Assembly: GCA_020632755.1 (NCBI GenBank)
Contig: JACKEY010000004.1
Span: 248,001-312,000, forward strand
Direction of reading: 5' to 3'
DNA from: Alphaproteobacteria bacterium
Lineage (GTDB): Bacteria; Myxococcota_A; UBA796; UBA2385
Length of the DNA: 64,000 bases
Under the pieces are notes generated by a model. That model was not told the origin of the DNA. It ran no database searches and worked only from the letters and a program-made list of their open reading frames with translations. Shown one piece after another: positions 51,667 through 60,011 of this stretch (the first letter of the stretch is position 1; every line of letters starts with the position of its first letter). The position numbers were made by a program, and so were the translations under genes.

Positions 51667-53610
51667 ATGTTGATCGTGTGTGACAGCTGCGGCGCCGAGT
51701 ACGAGGTCGACGTCGGCGACGAGGACGAGCTCGGCGAAGACGCGATGCGCTTTCGCTGCAGCGCCTGTGGCCACACCTTCACGGTCGGTGAAGACGGCAC
51801 CTCGAGCGCCCTGTCGTCCCTGCCCGACGACTGGCAGGCCGATGCCGCGCCGGCCGAGCCGGTCGAGACCGAGCCCCCGATGCTGCTCAAGCAGGAAGGC
51901 AAGGTCTACCAGGTCGAAGACGTCGCCACCCTGCAGCGCTGGATCGTCGAGCGCCGGGTGCTGCGCGAAGACCTGCTGAGCATCGGCGGCCTGAAGTGGG
52001 AGCCGGTGGGCAGTCGCCGCGACCTGCAGGTCTTCTTCCAGCTGGTCGAGTCGGTGGAGGAGTCGGATGGTTCCACCGGCATGGGGGCGCCGCCCGTCGA
52101 GGGGGTCGACAGCGCCCGGGCCGTGAAGGGCGCTGCCCCCTGGGAGATGGGCGAGCCCGGGCTCGAACCGTCCCCGGCCGAGGCGTCGCTGCTGGATGCC
52201 TTCGCAGCGCCCGAAGCCGACGACGACGAGTGGGAGGACGACGACGGTACCGACGCCGGCCTGCCTGTGTTCGGCGCACCGCCGGTGCTGGCCGCCGGGC
52301 CCGATCCGACCGACCTCCCGGACGTGCCGACGCTGGCTGCGGCCGATGCGGTGCGCAACCTGGCCGACGAGCCGGGGGTGACGCGCGGCGAGCGGGTGGA
52401 GCTGCCCGGCGGGGATGTCGACGACGACGGACCCTCGGTGTCCGCGCGATCCGAAGACTCGGTCGCTTCGGCGGTGTCGGCGGCGTCTGCCGGCTCGGCC
52501 GCCAGTGGCGCTGCGGCGGGCGACACGGCGGCGAGCGACACGGCGGCGGGTGACGCGCTGGACCCGGGCGATCCGTACTCTGCAGGCAGCGGGCGCCTGG
52601 CGCCGTTCCAGGTGATCGGCGATCCGGACGGCTCGTCGCTGCGCGAGGAGCAGGCGACCGAGGAGATTGCTCGCCCCCTGCCCGACGACCTCACCGACGA
52701 CATGCTGTTCCCCGAGGAGCGGAAGAGCGAGGAGTTCTTCCCCGTGCCCGCGGGCGGCGCCGAGACCAGCGCCCGTCAGACCAGCTGGCCACCGCCCGAG
52801 CCCGAGCCCGTGGATCCGGGCGGGGGTGGGGTGCCGACGTGGATGGTGGTCGCCGGCGCGGTCGCCGCGCTGGTCGCTGTGGTGTGGTTCCTGGGGCGCG
52901 GAGACGGCGCTGCCGATGCGCCGGCGTCCGGCGAGCCGGCCAGCGACGCCGCCCACACCGCACCGGCCGATCCGCCGGTCCTGGCACCCGGCCAGGGCGG
53001 CGGCTCGTCGGGGGGACCCGCGCTGATGCCGGCGCCGGGCACGGAGCTGCCGGGGGAAGCGGGTTCGGCGCCGAAGGAAGGCCAGGGGGATGCGTCCGCG
53101 GACGCCGCCGGGCCCGCGAGCGGCACCGATGCGGATCCGCCCGCGCTGGACGCCGCCGCGCAGGAAGCCGCCGCGCAGGAAGCCGCCGCCAAGGAAGCCG
53201 CCGCGAAGGAAGCCGCCGCCAAGGAAGCTGCTTCGAAGGAAGCCGCTGCGAAGGAGGCCGCTGCGAAGGAAGCCGCTGCGAAGGAGGCCGCTGCGAAGCA
53301 GGCCGCTGCCAAGGCGGCGCCGACGGAAGCCGCCGCTGCGCGCCCGGTGAGCGTCAAGCGCATGGTCGATCAGGGCTGGGCGGCCGTGGAGCGCGGCGAT
53401 CTGTCCGGCGCCCGCGCCACCTTCAACGACGCGCTGCAGCGCGACCCGGGCAACGCCGACGCCCGGTTCGGCCTGGGCTACGCCTACGAGAAGCTGGGCA
53501 ACGAGACGGCGGCGGTCCGCAACTACTGCCAGGTGGCTGCCACGGGGTCGGGAGATGCGCGCATCGAGGCCCAGGGTCGGCTGCGTGCACTCGAAGCCAG
53601 CTGCGAGTAG
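51667..53610 (+). CDS. Zinc-ribbon/GYF-like/TM/EAAAK-linker/TPR protein (second paralogue)
   Basis: This protein of 647 residues has the same plan as its upstream neighbour: N-terminal ribbon (Cys5, Cys8, Cys31, Cys34), a GYF_2-like domain at about 75-130 (GKVYQVEDVATLQRWIVERRVLREDL, LKWEPVGSRRDLQVFF), an acidic disordered region (about 150-370), a TM at 389-411, a linker with about ten EAAAK-type pentads (497-550) and C-terminal TPR-like helices (about 560-647). The periplasmic EAAAK helix should hold the TPR unit away from the membrane. A TAGGCT box at 51654-51659 ends seven bases before the ATG, implying a leaderless transcript. Confidence 0.85.
   Translation: MLIVCDSCGAEYEVDVGDEDELGEDAMRFRCSACGHTFTVGEDGTSSALSSLPDDWQADAAPAEPVETEPPMLLKQEGKVYQVEDVATLQRWIVERRVLREDLLSIGGLKWEPVGSRRDLQVFFQLVESVEESDGSTGMGAPPVEGVDSARAVKGAAPWEMGEPGLEPSPAEASLLDAFAAPEADDDEWEDDDGTDAGLPVFGAPPVLAAGPDPTDLPDVPTLAAADAVRNLADEPGVTRGERVELPGGDVDDDGPSVSARSEDSVASAVSAASAGSAASGAAAGDTAASDTAAGDALDPGDPYSAGSGRLAPFQVIGDPDGSSLREEQATEEIARPLPDDLTDDMLFPEERKSEEFFPVPAGGAETSARQTSWPPPEPEPVDPGGGGVPTWMVVAGAVAALVAVVWFLGRGDGAADAPASGEPASDAAHTAPADPPVLAPGQGGGSSGGPALMPAPGTELPGEAGSAPKEGQGDASADAAGPASGTDADPPALDAAAQEAAAQEAAAKEAAAKEAAAKEAASKEAAAKEAAAKEAAAKEAAAKQAAAKAAPTEAAAARPVSVKRMVDQGWAAVERGDLSGARATFNDALQRDPGNADARFGLGYAYEKLGNETAAVRNYCQVAATGSGDARIEAQGRLRALEASCE
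53155..53316 (+). repeat. Tandem 15-base repeat encoding EAAAK pentads
   Basis: About ten copies of a GAAGCCGC(C/T)GC(G/C)AAG-type unit encode Glu-Ala-Ala-Ala-Lys with few changes (one Ser, two Gln). It is expected to form a rigid alpha helix and to vary in copy number. Confidence 0.9.
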
Positions 53611-53637
53611 AGGGGCCGACCGCCTCCTGGAGCCCCG

Positions 53638-54027
53638 ATGAGCAAGCCCCACATCCGCGTGGTCGCCGCCGAGATCGAGCGGGACGGAGCCTTCCTGATC
53701 ACCCAGCGCCGTCCGGAAGCGACGATGCCGCTGCTGTGGGAGTTCCCCGGGGGAAAGGTCGAGCCCGGCGAGACGGACGAGCAGGCCCTGGCCCGTGAGC
53801 TGCGCGAGGAGATGGACATCGGGGTGTCCGTGATCGAGCGCAGCCTGCACGTCAGCCACGAGTACGACGACTACACCCTGGATCTGGTCGTGTACCGCGC
53901 GACCACCATCGACACGCCGAAGCTCCTGCGGGTGCACGACTACCGCTGGGTCCGTCCGGAGCACTTCGACCGCTACCAGTTCCCGGGCGCGGACCAGCGC
54001 ACCATCGACGCGCTCCTGGCGGACTGA
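53638..54027 (+). CDS. Nudix hydrolase, MutT/NTP-pyrophosphohydrolase type
   Basis: This 129-residue protein has the Nudix box GGKVEPGETDEQALARELREEM (GX5EX7REUXEE, with Asp in place of the usual Gly after it), within WEFPGGK as in MutT-like (deoxy)nucleoside triphosphate pyrophosphohydrolases. VSHEYDDYTLDLVVYRA and the ending FPGADQRTIDALL match the same clade. It should cleanse oxidised or modified nucleotides. The ATG at 53638 follows GGAG by seven bases. It follows the TPR paralogue by 27 bases and may be cotranscribed. Confidence 0.93.
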   Translation: MSKPHIRVVAAEIERDGAFLITQRRPEATMPLLWEFPGGKVEPGETDEQALARELREEMDIGVSVIERSLHVSHEYDDYTLDLVVYRATTIDTPKLLRVHDYRWVRPEHFDRYQFPGADQRTIDALLAD

Positions 54028-54054
54028 TGGCGCCGGGCTTCCGGTGCGGCGGGC

Positions 54055-55410
54055 TCAGAAGGCCTCGCCCCAGCCGGCGGTGAGCGCCCAGCCCAGGGTC
54101 CCGAAGGCCGCGTCCAGTCGGACGGTGTTGTGGGGGCGAGGTGGCAGTGCCAGGCGCAGGCCGCCGCCGCCGCCCGCGTGCAGCTGCAGGGCCGCGGGTT
54201 CGTCGGGCACCTGGAGCGCGGCCTCGCCGAGCAGCACGACGCCGAGCGGGCCGACCACCGGGGCCCTCCACTCGCCGACCAGTCCGGTGAGCACCGGTCC
54301 GCGCAGCCGGCCCAGCGGGGCGTGGCGCAGCACCTCGCCACCGCCCCACGCCGCCTGGCGCCAGGTCGGGCTGGTCGACAGCGGGGTCAGATCGGTCAGC
54401 ATGCGGCCGGCCAGGACCGACCGGCCGACCGGCCGGGTGCCGATCAGCTCGGTGCGCAGGCCCAGGTGCGGCGGACCGAACAGCGCGAGCTCGCTCGAGA
54501 CGCGCAGCTGCACCGCCGGCGCGGCCGCCCAGGACAGGCCACCGAAGGCGCCGTGGCCCGGCACGGTCAGGCCGCCTTCCGGGGTGTCGACCCGTACCTG
54601 GGGACCGAGCCAGGCCGACACCGGACCGGCGGTCAGGCCCGCGCCCGCCCGCGCCCGCCAGCCGAGCACCTGGGGTGCCGCGTAGCGCCACCCGTCGATG
54701 GTGTAGTGCGGAACCGGGACCCGCTCGACGGCGGCGCCGGTGGTGAGCCACCAGCGGCCGCGGGTGGTCAAGCCGCCCGCCAGTCGCAGGCTGCCGGCGG
54801 TGGTGGCGTGCCCGCCGAGCTCCAGCCGCCAGGCCTTCCACGCCACGTCGGGGTGCACGAAGCGCAGCAGCGGTCCCGCCCCCAGGCCCGGTGCGGCGAG
54901 CACGCCGAGCCCTACGGTCCAGGTGCCGGGGCCCGGGACCGGCCCTCGCGCGAGGGCGGCCATCCGGGCTTCGGCGAGGGCCCGCACGTCTTCCCGACCG
55001 ACGTCGCGCGCCCACTGTGCGGTGGCGTCCAGGATCTCCCGGGCGTCGTCGCGCTGGTCCGACAGGCCGAGCTCGGACACGATGGCGGCCCGGTCGGCCC
55101 AGGCCAGGGCACACCAGGGGTCTTCGGTCGGACAGGTGGCCAGGGCCCGGTCGGCCCGCGGGCCGTGCGCCGCCAGCCCGATGCCGCCGGAGACCCGCAG
55201 CAGCCGCAGCTCGGCCATGGCCACCACGGCCGGGTCGCCCTGGCTGGCGGCAGCCTCGCGCCACGCCCGGGCGGCGGCGCCGCGGTCGGCGCGCTCCCAG
55301 GCGGCATCTCCCTCTGCCAGCGCCTCGCGCGGGGTCCCGGCGGCCGCGGGGCCTGTGACCAGCGCCAGCCACGCGAGCACGGTCAGCAGCAGGGGGATCG
55401 AGCGATGCAC
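54055..55410 (-). CDS. Secreted protein with helical N-terminus and outer-membrane barrel-like C-terminus
   Basis: GTG at 55410 gives a signal peptide (LLLTVLAWLALVTGPAAAG). Residues 25-150 are helical and TPR-like (AWERADRGAAARAWREAA). From about 155 to the end the sequence alternates hydrophobic and polar residues with Gly/Trp/Arg turns (RWWLTTGAAVERVP, GPVLTGLVGEWRAPV) and the last residue is Phe (WALTAGWGEAF), the signal of a Bam-assembled beta-barrel. The C-terminal half could contain 10 to 14 strands. It may be an outer-membrane transport or assembly protein. The same combination of a periplasmic helical part and a barrel is seen in the giant protein at 60008-64000. Confidence 0.75.
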   Translation of the reverse strand: MHRSIPLLLTVLAWLALVTGPAAAGTPREALAEGDAAWERADRGAAARAWREAAASQGDPAVVAMAELRLLRVSGGIGLAAHGPRADRALATCPTEDPWCALAWADRAAIVSELGLSDQRDDAREILDATAQWARDVGREDVRALAEARMAALARGPVPGPGTWTVGLGVLAAPGLGAGPLLRFVHPDVAWKAWRLELGGHATTAGSLRLAGGLTTRGRWWLTTGAAVERVPVPHYTIDGWRYAAPQVLGWRARAGAGLTAGPVSAWLGPQVRVDTPEGGLTVPGHGAFGGLSWAAAPAVQLRVSSELALFGPPHLGLRTELIGTRPVGRSVLAGRMLTDLTPLSTSPTWRQAAWGGGEVLRHAPLGRLRGPVLTGLVGEWRAPVVGPLGVVLLGEAALQVPDEPAALQLHAGGGGGLRLALPPRPHNTVRLDAAFGTLGWALTAGWGEAF

Positions 55411-55463
55411 CTCGGCTGGCTATCGCGATACCCTGTGGCCTCCCCCCTGCTCCCTCGTGCGCC

Positions 55464-55982
55464 ATGACGGTCTCCCTCCTCCTCGCCGCCCTCCTCTCCG
55501 GCCCGGCCTCCGCCGACACCGGCGCGGGCGACTGCGACGACTGGGGCGCCATCAGCCCGGACGAGCGCGCGATGGCGGTCGGCGAGTTCGCCACCTTCCG
55601 GATCAGCGGTGGCTCGCGCTGTGGCGACGCTGCGACCTGCAGCTGGTGGACCGATGGCGGCAAGGGCGACTTCCTCCAGACCTCCGGCTCGCCGGTGACC
55701 TGGCGCGCCCCCACCGAGCTCGAGGACTGCGTCACCGAGAACTTCCGCATGTGGGCCAGCTGCACGGATGGCTCCACGACGTCCTACGCCGACATCACCG
55801 TGCGCTGCTCGCACGAGCAGCTGGTCGAGGTGCAGGCCAGCCGCAACGCGCAGGTCTCCGGCGGCGGCTGCAACGGGCCGGTGCCGTCGGACGGGTCGTC
55901 GTCGGGCGCGAGCGACACCGGCGCGGCGGCCGTCTTCCTGCTGCTGCCCCTGGTCGGGCTGCGGCGGCTGCGGCGCCGGTAG
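55464..55982 (+). CDS. Secreted protein with MYXO-CTERM-like C-terminus
   Basis: The 172-residue protein has a signal peptide (MTVSLLLAALLSGPASA) and six or more cysteines, probably in disulfides (CDDW, CGDAATC, CTENF-like). The C-terminus has a Ser/Gly-rich stretch, then AAAVFLLLPLVGLRRLRRR: a short TM followed by a basic cluster, as in MYXO-CTERM sorting tails of Myxococcota, although the usual Gly-Cys signature is weak (GGGCNGP lies about 35 residues before the end). This would sort the protein to the cell surface. It sits between two minus-strand genes, its stop touching that of the next gene. Confidence 0.78.
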   Translation: MTVSLLLAALLSGPASADTGAGDCDDWGAISPDERAMAVGEFATFRISGGSRCGDAATCSWWTDGGKGDFLQTSGSPVTWRAPTELEDCVTENFRMWASCTDGSTTSYADITVRCSHEQLVEVQASRNAQVSGGGCNGPVPSDGSSSGASDTGAAAVFLLLPLVGLRRLRRR

Positions 55983-58900
55983 TCAGCCCTTCCCGCGCAG
56001 CCAGCCGCCCTTCTGGCTGTCGACCAGGGCCTTGAGCTGCTTGTCCGCGCGCTCGTGGGAGATGCGCATCGCGGCCAGCGCGTCCAGGATGCGGCGGGCC
56101 TCGCGCCGCCGCCAGACGGCGTGGAAGGGGTCCAGGAAGCGCTCGACCACGTCGACCAGCACGGACAGCAGCCCGCCACCGTCGCCGCTGCGGCCGCGCG
56201 CCCGGAGCAGCCCGTCCCGCGCGGCTTCGATGGCGGTGCGCGCCGCCCGCAGGTCCGGGTCGTCCGGCAGGCCCGCCAGCACGTGCAGCGTGCTCTCGCA
56301 GGCCAGGACCGAGCCGTAGGCCCGGGTGCCGAGCCGCCCCAGGCGGTCGCGCACCGCGGCGCCGTCGCCCCGCTCGTGGGCTTCCTGGAGCGCGACGAGC
56401 TGGGGATGCAGCTCGCCCCACTCGACCCAGCGGTAGGCGAAGTCCAGGCCCGTGCCCTTGATGTTCTGCAGGCCCATCAGCTGGACCGTGGCGCCGGGCG
56501 GGGCGGCCTGCAGGGCGCGATGGATGGTCTCGTCGCCGGTGGACTTGGCGTCTTCGACCACGACCAGGCTGGCGTCGACCAGGGTCTCGTACAGCCGGGC
56601 CCGGTCCCCGGGGCTGCCCGAAGCCAGGGCGGCCTGGACCGCCAGGTAGCGGGCCATGGCGTCGACCAGCCAGGTGACCAGCTCGTCGCCGTGCACCCGG
56701 GTGGCCTCGGGCAGGCTGCGGGCCAGCAGGTCGGCGGGGCCCCGGATCGCCCGGGCGGCGACCCGGCCGGCGTCCATCGTGGCGGCCGAGGCGGGGCCGA
56801 CCTCGGCGCAGGCGGCCTCCCAGGCGGCGGCGGCGCTGTCGGGGGCGCCGAGGGCCCGGGCGCAGGCAGCGCCGAGCGGCCCCGGGTGCTCGATGCGGAG
56901 GTGGGCGAACAGGCGCGCCACCTGGTCCTGCTGGGCCAGGTCGGTGCGCTCGAGCCGCGCCCGGACGGCCTCGAGCAGGTAGCTGCGCAGGCCGCTGAGG
57001 TTGGTGCCGATGAGCACATGACGGTGGGCGGCGGCACGGTCGGCCAGCAGGCCGGCGAACATCCGGCTGCGGGCCACGCGGTCGGCGCGGTTGTTGACGA
57101 CGGTGATGCGCAGCTCGCCGGGGGCGGGTGGGTCCCCGAAGCCGGCCGTGCGCCAGTTGTGCTGGAAGCTCAGCGGGTCGTTGGCCGACATGCCCTGGGA
57201 GAACACGACGGTGCGGCCCTCGGTGTGGGCCGGCGCGTGGATGACCAGGGCGCCGACGTCGGCGACGACGCGCTCGGCCATCCAGCCCACCGCCTCGACC
57301 CAGGGAACGCCCAGGGCGCCGGCCAGCCGGGCGACCAGCGCGACGTTGGCGGGGTGCTCGGCGTGGCGGAACCGGGCCAGCAGGTCCCGGGGCAGCAGCT
57401 CGTGCTCGGCGCGCCGGACCGGGTGCAGCGTGGCCCCGCGGCGCTCGGCCTCGGTGCGCAGGACCGGCAGCATGCCCTCTTCGGCCGTGAACAGCGTCCG
57501 GCCGGGGGGCGAGAAGCCGCCGATGACGGTGGCGACGTCGCGGCCGGTCGGGCCCTGGATGTCCTCGTGGTCGGGGAAGGCGTTGGTCAGGGTGCTGACG
57601 TCGTCCCGCATCCAGCGCTGCTGCAGCAGGTCGACGTACTTGGGGTTGAGCGCCATGCACTCCCACAGCAGCACCCGGGCGCCGAGACGCGGCGCCAGGA
57701 TGGCGACCTCGGCTTGTTCCCAGATGGTGGCCTTGTCGTAGGGCCGGTACAGGAACAGCTCCCGGGCGCGTCCGCCGGGGGGGGCGTGCAGCAGCATCGC
57801 CTCGCAGCCGGTGGTCTTGGCCGCGAAGGGCAGCCCCAGCGCCTCGAGCAGGCCGGCCTTCAGCCGCTCCGTCCCGGACTTGCCGCGCGTGCCCCAGCCG
57901 CCCATCACCAGGGGCAGCTCGCGACGGGCCCGGCGCAGGCGCTGGCGGGCCCAGGCCAGCCGTCCGAACAGCACGCCGCCGAGCAGGAACACCAGCACGG
58001 TGAGGTGGGTGAGGGTGCTCGCGCCCATGGTGACGGCGAAGGCCAGGGGGTCCAGCCAGGCGCCGGCGCTGCGATCGGGAGGCGGCCGCTCGGCGTCGGC
58101 GGGCTCGATCCGGACCCGGAAGCCGAGCCGGCCCAGCAGCCGCGCCCACTCCCGGGCCAGGTCCGGGTCGTCGCTGTCGAGGCCGTCGTGGCGCAGGCGA
58201 TCGACCTGGCGGAAGCGCCAGGTCAGCCAGCTGCGGGCCTGCCAGCGCGCGCTGAAGCCGTCGGGCGGCGTGACGCGGGTGGTCCCGGCCGGCGTGACGA
58301 TGATCAGCTCGGGATGCCGCAGGCTGTGCAGCAGGTCGTCCGCCATCGGGACCTCGGGGGCCCAGCCTTCTTCCCGCGAGAGCATGACGCGCTGGCCGGG
58401 AACGCCCGTCTGGACGGCCTCGGCCGTGCCCTGGGGCGGCACGCGGATCCGGCCGCGGTCGGCGCGGCCGCTGGCGTGGGTGTGGCCCTGGCGCTTGGCG
58501 GGGGCGGGCTGCCGGAGCTCGTCGAGCACCCGCCAGGCGGCCGGGGCCTCGGGGTCGCCGCGCACCACGCGGACGGTGATGCCCGGCGCGTCGGGCGCGC
58601 CTTGCGGGTCGATCTGGAAGCCGTGGTGCTCGGCGGCGTGGGGGACGAGGGCCCGGGCCAGGTCCAGCGCAGTCGTGCCGGCGGGCAGCCGCAGCTCCAG
58701 CCCCTCGCCGTCGGGCAGGCGGGCGAGCTCTGCCGCGGCGGCGCGGGCCGGGCTCTCGGCGGCGTCCAGCCACGCCCGCAGCAGCCACAGGCGCCGCCGG
58801 ATGGGCACCGACAGCGGCTCCTGCAGGCTGTCGAGGGCGTCGCGCAGGGTCTCTGGAGGATCCCGGTCCTCGCCGGCGCGAAACCGCTCCAGCACGGCGT

Positions 58901-60011
58901 CGAGGAGGGTGCGCAGCACGAGCGGGTCGCAGGCGAGGGGGTCCGCCTCGGTCTTGAGGTCGCGGGCCAGCCCGGCCAGGCCGTGGCCCGGCTGGCGGCC
59001 GAGGGAGAAGGCGACGCGGGCGCGCTGGCGGGCGTCGCCTCGGGCCCGGAGCAGGCGCAGCCCGTTCTGCCCGTCGCGGTCGTCGCGGGCGGCCAGGGTG
59101 TCGATGGCCAGGAAGCGCACCAGCTCGCTCTCGTCCTGGAGCGCGGCCTGGACGGCGGGCAGCGGGTCCAGATCGCGGCGGGCCAGCCAGGTGGCCACCG
59201 CCTCGCTGCGGACCAGGGCGTCCGGGTCCGTCAGGGTCGGCTGCAGCCACCGCGTCGCCAGATCGGGTCCCAGGCCCCGCACCACGCGCACGGCGGCCCG
59301 GCGGACCCAGGGATCCTCGTCCGGATCGCGGACCAGCCCCTGCAGCGTCCGCAGGCCGCCGGGCGACAGGGTCGGGGTGTGGCCGTGGGCGGCCAGCAGC
59401 TCGGCCAGGGCATGCACCGCGGCGAGTCGGGTCGGCCGCCGCGGCTCGCCCCGCGCCACCGCGGCCAGGGTCGTCTGCAGCTGGTCGCGGTCCAGGCTCT
59501 CGAGCACCGACGCCGGACCGGCGTGCGCCTCGCGCAGGGCGACCAGCGCCGGGGCCAGCCGGGCACACAGCTCCAGCCGGGCCCCGGCGTCCTCGGCGGC
59601 GGCGCCCTCCCGCTCCAGCAGGCAGGAGATGTCCAGCATGCCGCGGGCCGCGGCGCCCAGATCGCGGCGCAGCGCCCGCGCGTCCTGGACCGTGGCCCGC
59701 AGGTGGCGTACCACCAGCGCCTGCCGCGTCGTGTTGCTGGCCTCCAGTGCCTGGGCCCGGAGGGTCGAGGCGCGGGCGTCGACTGCCGCCCGCGTGGTCC
59801 GCAGCTCGCTCATCACCTGGACCAGCGCTGCCACCGCCCCGTCCGGCGGGTCCAGCGGGATCCGCGGCGCGAGGTCCGCCAGCTCCGGCCCGCGGATGCG
59901 CGCGGTGAGGGGATCGACCAGCGCGGCCAGGCGGTCGGTCGCGCGGCTGCCCGTCGCGCGGCGGGGCAGCACCGGGTCCGGGCGCGCCGTTCCGGTCTTC
60001 CCCTGGCTCAT
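55983..60011 (-). CDS. HEAT-repeat/TM/CapB(PgsB)-like Mur ligase fusion
   Basis: ATG at 60011 overlaps the upstream gene's stop (ATGA). The 1342-residue protein has three parts. Residues about 150-330 are helical HEAT-like repeats (DPDEDPWVRRAAVRVVRGL, DPDALVRSEAVATWLAR). Residues about 655-690 hold a TM segment (TLTHLTVLVFLLGGVLFGRL). From about 700 comes a CapB/PgsB-type Mur ligase: P-loop GGWGTRGKSGTERL (700-713), AKTTGCEAMLL, LLWECMALNPKYV (about 782), STLTNAFPDHEDIQGPT and GTGLDFAYRWVEWG (about 1190). PgsB/CapB forms amide bonds of poly-gamma-glutamate. No pgsC or pgsA is nearby. The extensions and size far exceed normal PgsB (about 400), so the polymer may be different. Confidence 0.82.
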   Translation of the reverse strand: MSQGKTGTARPDPVLPRRATGSRATDRLAALVDPLTARIRGPELADLAPRIPLDPPDGAVAALVQVMSELRTTRAAVDARASTLRAQALEASNTTRQALVVRHLRATVQDARALRRDLGAAARGMLDISCLLEREGAAAEDAGARLELCARLAPALVALREAHAGPASVLESLDRDQLQTTLAAVARGEPRRPTRLAAVHALAELLAAHGHTPTLSPGGLRTLQGLVRDPDEDPWVRRAAVRVVRGLGPDLATRWLQPTLTDPDALVRSEAVATWLARRDLDPLPAVQAALQDESELVRFLAIDTLAARDDRDGQNGLRLLRARGDARQRARVAFSLGRQPGHGLAGLARDLKTEADPLACDPLVLRTLLDAVLERFRAGEDRDPPETLRDALDSLQEPLSVPIRRRLWLLRAWLDAAESPARAAAAELARLPDGEGLELRLPAGTTALDLARALVPHAAEHHGFQIDPQGAPDAPGITVRVVRGDPEAPAAWRVLDELRQPAPAKRQGHTHASGRADRGRIRVPPQGTAEAVQTGVPGQRVMLSREEGWAPEVPMADDLLHSLRHPELIIVTPAGTTRVTPPDGFSARWQARSWLTWRFRQVDRLRHDGLDSDDPDLAREWARLLGRLGFRVRIEPADAERPPPDRSAGAWLDPLAFAVTMGASTLTHLTVLVFLLGGVLFGRLAWARQRLRRARRELPLVMGGWGTRGKSGTERLKAGLLEALGLPFAAKTTGCEAMLLHAPPGGRARELFLYRPYDKATIWEQAEVAILAPRLGARVLLWECMALNPKYVDLLQQRWMRDDVSTLTNAFPDHEDIQGPTGRDVATVIGGFSPPGRTLFTAEEGMLPVLRTEAERRGATLHPVRRAEHELLPRDLLARFRHAEHPANVALVARLAGALGVPWVEAVGWMAERVVADVGALVIHAPAHTEGRTVVFSQGMSANDPLSFQHNWRTAGFGDPPAPGELRITVVNNRADRVARSRMFAGLLADRAAAHRHVLIGTNLSGLRSYLLEAVRARLERTDLAQQDQVARLFAHLRIEHPGPLGAACARALGAPDSAAAAWEAACAEVGPASAATMDAGRVAARAIRGPADLLARSLPEATRVHGDELVTWLVDAMARYLAVQAALASGSPGDRARLYETLVDASLVVVEDAKSTGDETIHRALQAAPPGATVQLMGLQNIKGTGLDFAYRWVEWGELHPQLVALQEAHERGDGAAVRDRLGRLGTRAYGSVLACESTLHVLAGLPDDPDLRAARTAIEAARDGLLRARGRSGDGGGLLSVLVDVVERFLDPFHAVWRRREARRILDALAAMRISHERADKQLKALVDSQKGGWLRGKG

